Assembly (NCBI GenBank): GCA_023489335.1
Contig: JAMDCP010000001.1
Span: 1-64,000, forward strand
DNA length: 64,000 nucleotides
Direction: 5' to 3'
Source of the DNA: Deltaproteobacteria bacterium
GTDB lineage: Bacteria > SZUA-79 > Acidulodesulfobacterales > Acidulodesulfobacteraceae
Below, piece by piece: positions 18,048 to 28,625 of the stretch (its first letter is position 1; each line of letters starts with the position of its first letter). A model generated the notes under the pieces. It was not told the DNA's origin, made no database searches, and was given only the letters and a program-made list of their open reading frames with translations. The position numbers and the translations under genes are program-made.

Positions 18048-18572
18048 TTATTTTTTAATCTCATTTAACTTTTTTATTGTTTCTTGCAAAAAAACAGGGA
18101 GATCGGAAGGCTGCCTCGATGTTACAAGATTGCCGTCAACCACGACATCTTTATCTTCATATAAAGCGCCTGCTTCTTTAAGTTCAGAGGCAACAGTCTT
18201 GTAAGAGGTCGCGTGCCTGCCTTTTAAAAGTCCTGCCGTCACCAAGGTCTGCGGTCCGTGGCATATGGCGGAAACCGGTTTTTTCTTCTCAAAAAAAGAT
18301 TTTGCTATTCTAACGGCATCTTTATCCTTTCTGACGGTTTCGGGGGCTTTTCCTCCGGGAAGTATAAGCATGTCGTAATCATCGGGGTTTATTTCTCCAA
18401 GAGTTTTATTTGCCTCTACCTCGTATCCGTGCTTGCCTTTAAGCCTGCCCTTCTTCATCGAAGCAATATCCGTATGGACGCCTTCTTCCTTTAAACGATA
18501 ATACGGGACTAAAAGTTCCGTGTCTTCAAAATCATCGGCGCTGACGATTAACGCTTTTAATGTTCTTGTCAT
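18048..18572 (-). CDS. DJ-1/PfpI-family protein
   Basis: DYDMLILPGGKAPETVR, VSAICHGPQTLVTAGLLKGR; MTRTLK start more plausible than the longer track ORF. Confidence 0.92.
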   Translation of the reverse strand: MTRTLKALIVSADDFEDTELLVPYYRLKEEGVHTDIASMKKGRLKGKHGYEVEANKTLGEINPDDYDMLILPGGKAPETVRKDKDAVRIAKSFFEKKKPVSAICHGPQTLVTAGLLKGRHATSYKTVASELKEAGALYEDKDVVVDGNLVTSRQPSDLPVFLQETIKKLNEIKK

Positions 18573-18712
18573 AACATCCCCCCTTCCCCTCTTATACATA
18601 AAACTTCTTTATTTCTTGATTTTTCTATTTTATATGTTACATTTAAATTATATCAATAAAATCAGAAAAATACATATAGCTATTTATTTTTATTTGATTA
18701 TACTTCAAAACT

Positions 18713-19792
18713 TTGAACTTTAAACAGGAAAGTCCTATCAGTATTGCCGGAGCCGGACCTGCCGGCTTGACTGCCGCCATCGTCCTGGCAAAACACGGCT
18801 GTAAGGCAAGGGTTTACGAAATATCCCCCGATGTCGGCCATCGCATGAACGGCGATTTTCAAGGGTTGGAAAACTGGAGTTCCGACAAAGATATTACATC
18901 GCTTTTAAAGAATGATATAGGCATAGATATTAATTTTTTATGCGCTCCTTACTACGGAGGCGATATATGCGCCCCCGGAATGGGTCCGTTAGAAATAAAA
19001 TCGAAAAAGCCTATTTTCTATCTTGTAAAAAGGGGCGCTATGGGCGGTTCGCTTGACAAAGGGCTTAAGGAACAGGCTCTTTCGCTGGGGGTTGAAATAA
19101 TTTTTAACAGCCGCCTTAATTTTGCCGAGGGGGGAACCATCATTGGCACCGGTCCAAAAAGGGCAGATTTTATTGCGGTCGGCATAACATTCGATACCGG
19201 AATGAAAGACCTGGCAACCGTGGTTTTTAATGACGAAATTGCGCCTAAGGGATATGCTTACCTCCTTGTAAATAAGGGTTACGGAACTATGGCGACGGTT
19301 ATATATAAGGATTACAAAAATGAAAAAAAATATTTTGAAAATATGCTTAATTTTTTTAAAAATAATAAAAATCTTGATATTAAAAATGACAAAAAGTTTG
19401 GCGGCTGCGGAAATTTCTTCTTAAAAGATACTAATGTAGAACAAAAAACTATATATGTGGGGGAATCGGCTGGATTTCAGGACTGCCTTTGGGGATTCGG
19501 AATGAAGTATGCAATTGTTTCGGGTTATTTGGCGGCCATGAGTATTATCAAAAATTCGGATTATGACTTACTCTGGAAAAAGGAACTAAAACCTATGCTG
19601 GAGACATCCCTCGTTAACAGGTATCTGTTCGAAAAATTTGGCCATACGGGATACAGGTATCTGGCAAAGGGATTTGCCAAAGGCGACCCGTGCGATTTCC
19701 TTAAATACCATTATAACCAAACTTTTTTTAAAAATCTTATTTTACCCATTGCAAAAAGCAGGTATAAAAGTCAAATAAAAGATAAAAACTAA
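18713..19792 (+). CDS. FAD-dependent oxidoreductase (geranylgeranyl-reductase-like)
   Basis: ISIAGAGPAGLTAAIVLAKHGCKARVYE Rossmann fold; C-terminal GESAGFQDCLWGFGMKYAIVSGYLAA. Confidence 0.8.
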   Translation: MNFKQESPISIAGAGPAGLTAAIVLAKHGCKARVYEISPDVGHRMNGDFQGLENWSSDKDITSLLKNDIGIDINFLCAPYYGGDICAPGMGPLEIKSKKPIFYLVKRGAMGGSLDKGLKEQALSLGVEIIFNSRLNFAEGGTIIGTGPKRADFIAVGITFDTGMKDLATVVFNDEIAPKGYAYLLVNKGYGTMATVIYKDYKNEKKYFENMLNFFKNNKNLDIKNDKKFGGCGNFFLKDTNVEQKTIYVGESAGFQDCLWGFGMKYAIVSGYLAAMSIIKNSDYDLLWKKELKPMLETSLVNRYLFEKFGHTGYRYLAKGFAKGDPCDFLKYHYNQTFFKNLILPIAKSRYKSQIKDKN

Positions 19793-19838
19793 ATTATTAA
19801 CTGCCTCTGTGTATGGTGCGGCTTAAAGATAAGGATGG

Positions 19839-22154
19839 ATGTTTATGAAACTTTCAAAGAATTTGGAATGTGAAGAATGTAAGGTTTCCGGGACGGCGGA
19901 CGGCGGATTGATAAACGGCGCCGCATATACCGCCGCCGTTTATACCTGTCCCATGCACCCCGAGGTGAGGCAGGCAGGGCCCGGAAACTGCCCCATTTGC
20001 GGAATGGCCCTCGAACCTGTTGTTCCGGTTGCCGCCGCCGCAAAAATGGAGTGGGTATGCCCCATGCATCCGCAGATTATTCGCAATGCGCCAGGGAATT
20101 GCCCTATTTGCGGGATGGCTCTCGAACCGCGCTCCGGTTCCCCCGAAAAAGAAAAGAATACCGAACTTCTAAATATGACAAGGCGTTTTTGGGTCAGTCT
20201 CATCCTAACGGTTCCGCTTCTATTCATTGCCATGAGTGTTTATGTTCCTGCCATATCTACCTTAAGCCTTCTTCATCCAAAAATAGCGGAATGGCTGGAA
20301 CTTATACTTGCTACGCCAGTGGTTTTATGGGGAGGATGGCCGTTTTTCGTCAGAGGGGTCAATTCCGTAAAAAACCGTAGCCTGAATATGTTCACGCTGA
20401 TAAGCTTAGGTGTCGGAGTTGCATATTTATATAGCCTTACGGCTGCGCTTATGCCGTGGATATTTCCCGCATCTTTTCGGAATAAAGGCGGGCAGGTGGA
20501 CACATATTTTGAAGCCGCCGCTTTCATCGTAACGCTTGTGCTTTTGGGTCAGATGCTTGAACTTAAGGCTCGCAGCAAAACCGGAGCGGCAATTAAAGCG
20601 CTTCTCGGTCTGTCTCCTAAAACGGCAAGGCTTATAAAGGGAGAAAAAGAGGAGGATATCCCTCTTGATGAGGTTAATCCCGGCGACTTGCTTCGCGTTC
20701 GTCCAGGGGAAAAAATCCCTGTTGACGGCATAGTGATAGAGGGGGTAAGTTCGGTTGACGAATCGATGATTACGGGGGAATCTATCCCCGTAGAAAAACA
20801 TAAAGGAGACAAAATAATAGGCGCAACTATAAATGGTACGGGGTCGCTTATAATGACGGCTGAAAAAGTAGGCGCCGATACCCTGCTTTTTAGAATCGTT
20901 CAAATGGTTGCCGAAGCTCAAAGGAGCCGCGCTCCTATCCAGAAACTCGTTGATATCGTCGCCGCTTACTTTGTTCAGATAGTGGTCGCCGTTGCGGTTT
21001 TAACCTTTATTATCTGGTCGTTAATCGGCCCGGAACCGAGAATGGCGCTTGCGCTTGTCAATGCCGTTGCCGTGCTGATAATTGCATGCCCCTGCGCCCT
21101 TGGGCTTGCGACACCTATGTCTATAATGGTAGCTACGGGAAAGGGGGCTACGGAGGGCGTGCTTTTCAAAAATGCCGAAGCGATAGAGATTATGAAAAAA
21201 GTGGATACCCTTGTGGTGGATAAGACTGGAACACTCACGGTAGGCAAGCCTAAACTTGCTTCCGTGGTTCCGGCGGAGGGATTCGACGAAAATAAAATAT
21301 TATCTTTTGCCGCCGGCATAGAAAGGGGCAGCGAACATCCGCTTGCGGCGGCTATAGTTTCGGGAGCCGACGAAAGAGGCGTAAAACCAGGCAAAACGGA
21401 TTCTTTCGAATCATTGACCGGAAAAGGTGTTACGGGAAGCATAGAAGGGCGCCGTATAGCCCTCGGCAACCGTATGCTTCTTGACGACCTTAAGATAGAC
21501 CATAAAAGCCTTGACTTAAAAGCTAAAGATTTGCGAACGGAAGGAATGATAGTTATGTTTGTTGCGGTAGACGGGCAAACTGCGGGATTAGTGGCGGTAG
21601 CCGACCCCATAAAAGATACGACCTCTGCGGCAATAAACCAGCTCCATGAAGAAGGCATCCGAATAGTTATGCTTACGGGGGATAACAAAATAACCGCCGA
21701 AGCCGTTTCTAAAAAGCTCGGCATCGACGAAGTAATCAGCGAAGTGCTGCCGGATCAGAAGGCTTTGATGGTAAAGAAATTACAGGATGAAGGAAGAATA
21801 GTCGCAATGGCGGGAGACGGAGTAAACGACGCGCCCGCTCTTGCGCAGGCTCATGTCGGTATAGCTATGGGAACCGGCACCGATGTTGCAATGGAAAGCG
21901 CCGGCGTAACCTTAGTTAAAGGCGACTTAAGAGGGATAGTGCGGGCAAGGCGCTTAAGCAAGTTAACGATGCGCAACATCAAACAGAACCTTTTTTTTGC
22001 TTTTATTTATAATACGGCGGGCATTCCGATTGCGGCGGGCATTCTTTATCCTTTTTTTGGAATATTGCTCAGTCCTGCCATTGCCGCTGCGGCAATGAGC
22101 TTTAGTTCCGTATCGGTGGTAAGCAACGCTTTAAGGCTGCGAAGGGTTAAATAA
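19839..22154 (+). CDS. Copper-translocating P-type ATPase with tandem CPMHP...CPICGM metal-binding domains
   Basis: [17 protein letters not shown], two [22 protein letters not shown]-type repeats. Confidence 0.95.
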   Translation: MFMKLSKNLECEECKVSGTADGGLINGAAYTAAVYTCPMHPEVRQAGPGNCPICGMALEPVVPVAAAAKMEWVCPMHPQIIRNAPGNCPICGMALEPRSGSPEKEKNTELLNMTRRFWVSLILTVPLLFIAMSVYVPAISTLSLLHPKIAEWLELILATPVVLWGGWPFFVRGVNSVKNRSLNMFTLISLGVGVAYLYSLTAALMPWIFPASFRNKGGQVDTYFEAAAFIVTLVLLGQMLELKARSKTGAAIKALLGLSPKTARLIKGEKEEDIPLDEVNPGDLLRVRPGEKIPVDGIVIEGVSSVDESMITGESIPVEKHKGDKIIGATINGTGSLIMTAEKVGADTLLFRIVQMVAEAQRSRAPIQKLVDIVAAYFVQIVVAVAVLTFIIWSLIGPEPRMALALVNAVAVLIIACPCALGLATPMSIMVATGKGATEGVLFKNAEAIEIMKKVDTLVVDKTGTLTVGKPKLASVVPAEGFDENKILSFAAGIERGSEHPLAAAIVSGADERGVKPGKTDSFESLTGKGVTGSIEGRRIALGNRMLLDDLKIDHKSLDLKAKDLRTEGMIVMFVAVDGQTAGLVAVADPIKDTTSAAINQLHEEGIRIVMLTGDNKITAEAVSKKLGIDEVISEVLPDQKALMVKKLQDEGRIVAMAGDGVNDAPALAQAHVGIAMGTGTDVAMESAGVTLVKGDLRGIVRARRLSKLTMRNIKQNLFFAFIYNTAGIPIAAGILYPFFGILLSPAIAAAAMSFSSVSVVSNALRLRRVK

Positions 22155-22228
22155 TATAGTTGACTTATTTCGGATACCTTATTTCTAAAATTCGAAGCAC
22201 CGGCGTAAAGAGTGGTATTAGCTTTTGT

Positions 22229-23257
22229 TTATGAAATCCTTAAAACTTTGGCGCCGAAAATCTTTTTATTTTTTATCTCATTTAAAGCAATGTTTGCTTC
22301 GTCTAAATTAAAAACCTGAATTTCAGGTTTAATATTATAGCCGGACGCAATCTTCAGAACCTCTTCGATGTCGTTAAAGGTTACATTCGCAACAGATTTT
22401 ATCTCTTTTTCCATCCATAAATCTCTTGAATAATCTATATTTATAAGATAGTCTTTATCAAAATCTTCTTTTCGTATGTTGTTTATAACAAGCCGTCCGT
22501 TAGGTTTTAAATTTTTCAAAACTTCCACGACGGGCATCCAGACTGGCGTCGTATCTATGACCGCGTTTAACTTGTGGGCGGGAGACTCCGAAATATCGCC
22601 GCTCCAGTATGCGCCAAGCTCCATAGCAAGTTTTCTTTCGTTTTCCGCCCTTGCAAAGACAAATAGCTTTAAATTAGGATAAATTGCTTTTGCGAGCTTT
22701 AAAACTAAATGATTCGAAGCTCCAAATCCTAAAAAACCTAAATTCATTTTATCGTTAATGTTTGTTAATTTTAAAGCCCTGTACCCAACTGCTCCGGCGC
22801 AAAGCAAAGGCGAAGCTTCTTCATCGGAAAAATTTTCTGGAATTAACGCTGCATAATTTTCGTTTATCTTTGTATATTCGGCATAACCGCCGTCCACATC
22901 TTTGCCCGTTGCCGTAAAATTTGGGCATAAATTTTCAAAACCGCTTTTACAGTAAACGCAATTGCCGCAGGCGGAATTAATCCAGCCTATACCGACCCTG
23001 TCGCCTTTCTTTAATTTTTTTACTTCGCTTCCGGTTTCGATTACCCTGCCGACTATCTGATGTCCCGGAATGACGGGTAATTTAATAGGCTTAATTCTGC
23101 CTTCAATTTCGTCTAATTCGGTATGGCATACGGCACAGGAATTTACTTTAATTAAAACCTCGTTTTTGCAGATTTCGGGTATTTTAACATCTATATGCGA
23201 TAAAGGATTTTTATTTATTTTTAAATCGGATATTTCCGTTAATGCCATGGACTTCAT
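22229..23257 (-). CDS. Zinc-dependent alcohol dehydrogenase
   Basis: CAVCHTELDEIEG, GHQIVGRVIETG, CGNCVYCKSGFENLC. Confidence 0.9.
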   Translation of the reverse strand: MKSMALTEISDLKINKNPLSHIDVKIPEICKNEVLIKVNSCAVCHTELDEIEGRIKPIKLPVIPGHQIVGRVIETGSEVKKLKKGDRVGIGWINSACGNCVYCKSGFENLCPNFTATGKDVDGGYAEYTKINENYAALIPENFSDEEASPLLCAGAVGYRALKLTNINDKMNLGFLGFGASNHLVLKLAKAIYPNLKLFVFARAENERKLAMELGAYWSGDISESPAHKLNAVIDTTPVWMPVVEVLKNLKPNGRLVINNIRKEDFDKDYLINIDYSRDLWMEKEIKSVANVTFNDIEEVLKIASGYNIKPEIQVFNLDEANIALNEIKNKKIFGAKVLRIS

Positions 23258-23333
23258 ATTAATATTATACTATATTATATATTAAATAAAAATCTTTCAT
23301 TTTTTGTTATAATACAAATAGGGATTAAAAAAT

Positions 23334-23738
23334 ATGCATGATTTTTTATACTCCGACCTTGCTTCTATTGTTTCTCTTGTGCATATTGGATATACCTTGT
23401 TTATAATAATAGGGTTTATTCTTATTTGGATTGGATATTTTGTTAAATGGAAGTGGGTCAGGAATTATATATTCAGGCTTGTTCATCTTGCAATGATGGG
23501 ATTTGTCGGTCTTGAAGCTGTTTTTAGCATAGAATGTCCTTTAACATGGGCGGAATACAGGCTCCTAACCCTTGCAAGATTAAAACACGGTAATATGCCT
23601 TTTATAGCCGGCTTTGTCGATAAAGTCCTATTTTATAACTTTCCGATATGGATATTTAATTTAATCTATATAAGTTTTACCGCACTGCTCGTTGCAACAT
23701 GGTTTATTGTAAAACCGGAAAGAGAGAATAAAATCTAA
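23334..23738 (+). CDS. DUF2784-like membrane protein
   Basis: LASIVSLVHIGYTLFIIIGFILI...ECPLTWAEYRLL. Confidence 0.75.
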   Translation: MHDFLYSDLASIVSLVHIGYTLFIIIGFILIWIGYFVKWKWVRNYIFRLVHLAMMGFVGLEAVFSIECPLTWAEYRLLTLARLKHGNMPFIAGFVDKVLFYNFPIWIFNLIYISFTALLVATWFIVKPERENKI

Positions 23739-24134
23739 ATGGAAACATATAATTTTTCTATAAAAAGCGGTAAAAGAACCGAATTAATCGATATTACAAA
23801 AATAATCGAGGGTTTTGTTTCAAAATCTTCAAATACTGCCGGCATATGCCTGATTTATTCTCCCCACACGACCACAGGCATTATTATTAATGAAGCATAC
23901 GACCCCGATGTTGCTTTCGATATAAATTATTTTTTAGATAATTTAGCGCCGAAAAATTACAATTATCGCCATAGCGAGGGGAATTCGGATGCCCATATAA
24001 AATCATCGATAATAGGAAATTCAAGGATTATACCCTATTCTAACAATAAACTGAATCTCGGGAGATGGGAGGGAATTTTTCTCTGTGAATTTGACGGGCC
24101 GAGACAAAGAAATATAAATTTAACTTTAGTTTAA
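23739..24134 (+). CDS. YjbQ/UPF0047 family protein
   Basis: SPHTTTGIIINE, HSEGNSDAHIKSSIIG, LGRWEGIFLCEFDGPRQR. Confidence 0.93.
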   Translation: METYNFSIKSGKRTELIDITKIIEGFVSKSSNTAGICLIYSPHTTTGIIINEAYDPDVAFDINYFLDNLAPKNYNYRHSEGNSDAHIKSSIIGNSRIIPYSNNKLNLGRWEGIFLCEFDGPRQRNINLTLV

Positions 24135-24181
24135 AAAAGTTAATATGATGATAAGCTATTCACGGTAAAATGGTATCCGAA

Positions 24182-24436
24182 TTATTTTTTCATTTCTTCC
24201 ACGTCTCTTTTTATCACTTTCCACCACCAGTTAAAAACTTCAACTTTGTCGCTTAATTCATTGACTTTACGCTCAATATAAGTTCCGTTCTCATAATTCA
24301 TAAAAAGCTTTTTGACATCTCCATTATAACTATATATTTCTTCCAGATAATCTTTAATATTTTCTATTTCTATTATCAAACTTTGAATGGTATCTTGAAA
24401 CTCCTCATTGTTATCCATTATTTTACTTCCCCCCAT
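24182..24436 (-). CDS. Hypothetical small coiled-coil protein
   Basis: 84-aa ORF rich in Glu/Lys. Confidence 0.5.
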   Translation of the reverse strand: MGGSKIMDNNEEFQDTIQSLIIEIENIKDYLEEIYSYNGDVKKLFMNYENGTYIERKVNELSDKVEVFNWWWKVIKRDVEEMKK

Positions 24437-24479
24437 TTTTTTACTTAATAATATAACATGTTAACATCAAAACAATAAA

Positions 24480-24773
24480 TCAACAACATTCGACAGGCGA
24501 TGAACTGCCGCAATCGCACGAAGGCGGACCGCCGGTGAGCATGCCGTTTATTATACCCGAAGCACATCCCATGCCGGAATTTACGGTAATCGCACCATAT
24601 TTGCAATTAAGGGCGCAGGCACCGCATTCCATACACAAATTTTTGTCTTTAACCTCAACTTTTTTATTTTTCAGGAAAAATACTTCGTGAGGACATACAT
24701 CGATGCATATTGCGCAATTTGCGCATTTTTCTGGGAAAAACCTGAGACTAGATACATTCCGAAGATATTTCAT
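24480..24773 (-). CDS. hgcB: Mercury methylation ferredoxin HgcB
   Basis: CANCAICIDVCP and CMECGACALNC [4Fe-4S] motifs; C-terminal PVECC; 4-nt overlap with hgcA. Confidence 0.92.
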   Translation of the reverse strand: MKYLRNVSSLRFFPEKCANCAICIDVCPHEVFFLKNKKVEVKDKNLCMECGACALNCKYGAITVNSGMGCASGIINGMLTGGPPSCDCGSSSPVECC

Positions 24774-25837
24774 ATAACCCCCGATTTGTGAAGTTTGTAA
24801 ATTATCAATAAAACAATCGATGCCGCAACCGATATTAAATAAACGGGCAAAGCTATTTTTAATTCTTTTTTTACACCGGACATATTTGTAAATGTGGTCG
24901 AGCCCGTAAATTGCAATGCCAAATATGAACTTGCCATCGGGAAGAAAAGAATATCAGCCATAAAAATTATAATATTTTTTTGCGCCGATAAATCTAAAAA
25001 CCTTAATACAAACACAACTAATAAAATCCCGATTATCCAGCCCTTGATGGCAAAAGAACGAAACGGAATAAAAGGGAGAAGAACAGGGGCAATAAATGCT
25101 CCGCCTATAATGCTTGACAATCCGAGCAGCAAAAAAGGCGCTCCATATGACCAGGCGCTTTTAAATAAAATACCGGAGGGTTGAAGGCCGAAAAATAAAA
25201 GAATGATTATGCCAAAAATAAAAAATTTTTTAATTGCGGGGATTATTTCCATGGGCGTAAGAACAAGCCTGTCTATTACCGAAAATCCAATTTTTCTCAT
25301 TTCAGGAGTTTTTCGTTTGCCTGCCTTCAAATAATCTTTAATATCTTTTGCATAAACAGGACCAAAATAAACCTTGAAGCCAGTCTGCCTAAATACGGCA
25401 TCGGCATCAACTCCAACCGCACCCAGCTGTGGAACGATTATCCGACCGTGATTTAAAATACTGCTAAGCTCAACCTTATTTATGCGCTTAACAAGCTCTT
25501 TGGTACCGAATGTTCCTTTACCGGCGGCGCACCAGACATTGATTCCTTTTGTATCTAATACCAGTATCCATACATCCAGGCCGCTTAATTCTTTCCTCAG
25601 AATATCAAAGCTCAACTTATAATTAGCGCTTACAAAAACATCGGAATTTTCATCAGGCTTGCCTAAAGAGTAAAGCCCGGGCTCAACCTTATATTTCATC
25701 CTGAATGAATTGCTTACTCTGCATTTTACCCTGCCAAAGTAATCCGCCGGCGTCCATTTAGGTGATGCTTTATAAACGGAGGTCAATTGTTCCGGCTTTT
25801 TGCAACAATCTATAATATTTATATTTTCACTAAACAT
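24770..25837 (-). CDS. hgcA: Mercury methylation corrinoid protein HgcA
   Basis: Cap-helix motif NVWCAAGKGTFGT; N-terminal corrinoid domain followed by several TM helices; adjacent HgcB. Confidence 0.94.
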   Translation of the reverse strand: MFSENINIIDCCKKPEQLTSVYKASPKWTPADYFGRVKCRVSNSFRMKYKVEPGLYSLGKPDENSDVFVSANYKLSFDILRKELSGLDVWILVLDTKGINVWCAAGKGTFGTKELVKRINKVELSSILNHGRIIVPQLGAVGVDADAVFRQTGFKVYFGPVYAKDIKDYLKAGKRKTPEMRKIGFSVIDRLVLTPMEIIPAIKKFFIFGIIILLFFGLQPSGILFKSAWSYGAPFLLLGLSSIIGGAFIAPVLLPFIPFRSFAIKGWIIGILLVVFVLRFLDLSAQKNIIIFMADILFFPMASSYLALQFTGSTTFTNMSGVKKELKIALPVYLISVAASIVLLIIYKLHKSGVI

Positions 25838-25893
25838 TATTTCTATATAATACCATATAATACCATTGTATTCTTTTATATTTGAAGTTATTA

Positions 25894-25909
25894 TGTTTCA
25901 CATGAAACA
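25894..25909. promoter_or_regulatory. parS-like site TGTTTCACATGAAACA in the hgcA-arsC gap
   Basis: Identical to the 16-mers at 11173 and 46165. Confidence 0.8.
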
Positions 25910-25920
25910 TAATAACTTAT

Positions 25921-26352
25921 TTATTCAACGATAGATTTAAAAAAATCTTTTACCCTGATTTCAATATCGTCCCTTATGCTTCTAAAAAAATTTAGCCTAT
26001 CATCTTCGCTCCCTTCGGCGTTGGCGGGGTCTAACAAATCCCAGTGCAAATTTTTAGTTTTCGCCTCCACATAAGGACAGTTATCTTTGGCATCCCCGCA
26101 TAAAGTAATTATGTAATCCGCATTTGTTAAATCGATATCGTCTAAGGATTTTGATTTATGCTTTGTTAAGTCTATGCCTTTTTCAGCCATAACCCTGATA
26201 GATAAAGGATTAATCGGTTTGGGAGAAACGCCTGCGCTTAATATTAATAAATCCTTATCCTTATAAGTTTTTTCTTTCAAGTAATTGGCAAACCCTTCGG
26301 CCATTTGACTCCTTGCGGAATTTCCCGTGCATAAAAATATGATTTTTATCAT
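25921..26352 (-). CDS. arsC: Arsenate reductase ArsC (LMW-PTP fold)
   Basis: IIFLCTGNSARSQMAEGFA; CGDAKDNCP. Confidence 0.93.
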   Translation of the reverse strand: MIKIIFLCTGNSARSQMAEGFANYLKEKTYKDKDLLILSAGVSPKPINPLSIRVMAEKGIDLTKHKSKSLDDIDLTNADYIITLCGDAKDNCPYVEAKTKNLHWDLLDPANAEGSEDDRLNFFRSIRDDIEIRVKDFFKSIVE

Positions 26353-26404
26353 TTTTTCTTTTCACCTTATTTATAACAGATTAGCACAATTAATCGATAA
26401 AAAA

Positions 26405-28216
26405 CTATATTACCATGGAATATAACTTATCTAACGAATCTGGATTATTTATCTCATTTATACTTTTAGGTATAAAAAATGCGGGGATATTAAATTTCTC
26501 TTTTATGGAAAAAAGATAGGTATCCTGCAATCTTTTCATATTTTTAAAAAAGGAATCCTTATAAATGTCTGTAAGTATATAATTAACAACCAGAAAAGAT
26601 ACATTTATTCCGGCTAATTTTAAATCGTCGTAAGCCCTTTTAGCTTCTTCGATAGGACTAAATTCGGGATAAAGGCATAATGAAAACATTGTCTTATTGC
26701 AATCTTTAAGAATATTAACAAATCTTTCCAATTCCAAATCCTTTTTATTCATTTTTGCATATTCCAAACTGATGTATAAAAGCCTTAATGCATGGCCTGT
26801 GGGAGCGGCATCAAAAATAATTATATCAAAATCTTTATATCCAACAAAATAACTGCTAAATTTTTTAAAAACGGCAACCTCTTCCGTACATGGAGAATTC
26901 AGCTCTTCTTCTAAAACTTTAAAAGAATCTTCATTATTTGAATATGATTTAAAGTATTCAACCGTCTTTGCTTTGTATTCGTCTAACGCCTGAGTAGGCG
27001 AGATTTTTGCCAAATAAAGTTCATAATTTCCGTCTAACTTTTTCGGAATTTCATTTGAAATATCGATCCCCATTACCCTGGCTGTATGATATGAAGAATC
27101 GGCGGATATAACCAAAGTTTTTTTACCATGCGAGGCAAAATATTTTCCAAATAAAAGCGAAGATGTTGTTTTTCCCGTTCCGCCTTTACCGGTAAAAAAG
27201 AAATAAAAAGGCGTTTTTTGCGGGGTTATGGTTTTAATAAATTTATTGTTTTCCTCTTTGATATTTTCTAAGTTATCATTGAAATTATAAACATTTAACG
27301 CTGCGCCCTCACGCTTTGCGTTCGTGATTTCGCTGCGCTCAATTCCATTGGATTTATCGTTTAGGGCATTACCTGCAAAAAAATCAATTAAGGAACTCAA
27401 ACCCTTGACCTCACCGCCTTTTAAGTAAATCTTCGATGTTTTATATCCCGACGAATCAACCTGTTTTAAAATTTCTCTTTGAAGGGAAACGGCTTCTTTA
27501 AAATCATTATTGGCGGACAATTCATCCGGCAAAACGGCATTAACTATAATTTCTATATTTGTTATGCCAAGTTTTTTAATCTCATCGGCGGATAATTTAA
27601 TCTCGTTAAAATCTAGCTCCTGGGGATGCATTACAAAAATAAATGTCGTTAAATCAGTGTCTTTTAAAGCATTCAGGGCAGTCCTGTATTGGTCGTAATA
27701 TCCGTCTAAGTTTACGACGGGACCCATGCAAGTCATGCCAGCCCCTTTTTTAACTTCGTCTAAATATGTCGTCCACTCGAGGGGAAGTTCGAGCAATCTT
27801 AGCGTATGAGCGGACGGCGCGGTATCGAAGATTATATTGTCATAACCCTTTTTTAAAAAAAATTCCGTAAAACTATTAAAAAAAGCAATCTCGGAGACAC
27901 AGGGTGACCTGAACTCCTCTTCAATCATTTCGATAACTTCCTGCGGCAAAAGATTTTCGTTGTCCCCCAGAACCCTTTTTTTATACTTTAAAATCTCGGT
28001 ATCCGAATCCATCTCTACCGCATAAAGATTGTTTAATCCTTCTATTTTTTTTTCCGTTCCGCCGATATTTTGTTCAAAAACATCGCCGATATTGGATGCC
28101 GGATCCGTCGAGACAATTAATGTCTTTTCGCCGTTAAGCGAAAGTTTAACGGCGAAAGCGGAAGCAATAGTCGTCTTGCCGACCCCGCCTTTTCCATGAA
28201 AAAAATAATAATGCAT
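26405..28216 (-). CDS. arsA: Two-domain arsenical pump ATPase ArsA
   Basis: Two P-loops: HGKGGVGKTTIA and TGKGGTGKTTSS; DTAPSAHTLRLLELP and DAAPTGHALRLLYIS. Confidence 0.95.
   Translation of the reverse strand: MHYYFFHGKGGVGKTTIASAFAVKLSLNGEKTLIVSTDPASNIGDVFEQNIGGTEKKIEGLNNLYAVEMDSDTEILKYKKRVLGDNENLLPQEVIEMIEEEFRSPCVSEIAFFNSFTEFFLKKGYDNIIFDTAPSAHTLRLLELPLEWTTYLDEVKKGAGMTCMGPVVNLDGYYDQYRTALNALKDTDLTTFIFVMHPQELDFNEIKLSADEIKKLGITNIEIIVNAVLPDELSANNDFKEAVSLQREILKQVDSSGYKTSKIYLKGGEVKGLSSLIDFFAGNALNDKSNGIERSEITNAKREGAALNVYNFNDNLENIKEENNKFIKTITPQKTPFYFFFTGKGGTGKTTSSLLFGKYFASHGKKTLVISADSSYHTARVMGIDISNEIPKKLDGNYELYLAKISPTQALDEYKAKTVEYFKSYSNNEDSFKVLEEELNSPCTEEVAVFKKFSSYFVGYKDFDIIIFDAAPTGHALRLLYISLEYAKMNKKDLELERFVNILKDCNKTMFSLCLYPEFSPIEEAKRAYDDLKLAGINVSFLVVNYILTDIYKDSFFKNMKRLQDTYLFSIKEKFNIPAFFIPKSINEINNPDSLDKLYSMVI
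27299..27340. repeat. Repeat-like insert in the arsA interdomain linker
   Basis: CGCTGCGC direct repeats flank a TCACG..CGTGA hairpin; encodes ERSEITNAKREGAA in frame. Confidence 0.5.
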
Positions 28217-28258
28217 TTTCGCCCCGCTTATTTTAACGAACTCAGGTGAAATAAAATA

Positions 28259-28585
28259 TTATGATGCCGCCTTCGAAATATAATCATAAATCTCTTTTGT
28301 ATCTGGATACCTTCCGTATGTTATAACCTTGCCGTTTAAAATACAAACCGGCAAAGCCGCTTTACCTTCATTTTTTATCAAGAGCTGGACGGACGGATTT
28401 TCAAGAAATTTCTTTGGTTCCTGCGAAATTGTCTGCCTTTTGATTTCAACATATTCGCCAAAATCCGATTTTAATTTATCGATTAAATCCCTAATCTTTA
28501 TAAGTTTTTCATCCGGATTTGGACCGCAAACCCCTGTTGAACAACACAAAGCAGGATCATAAATCTCAAAAACAATCTTATTCAT
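28259..28585 (-). CDS. arsD: Arsenic metallochaperone ArsD
   Basis: EIYDPALCCSTGVCGPNPD. Confidence 0.94.
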   Translation of the reverse strand: MNKIVFEIYDPALCCSTGVCGPNPDEKLIKIRDLIDKLKSDFGEYVEIKRQTISQEPKKFLENPSVQLLIKNEGKAALPVCILNGKVITYGRYPDTKEIYDYISKAAS

Positions 28586-28625
28586 CTTAACCCTCCTATT
28601 TTTTAAAAAATATAATTATCCGGAT

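Noticed and set aside
20975-21724. 249-aa minus-strand ORF (also 20427-20921 and 19940-20233)
   Set aside because: Antisense shadows of the copper ATPase.
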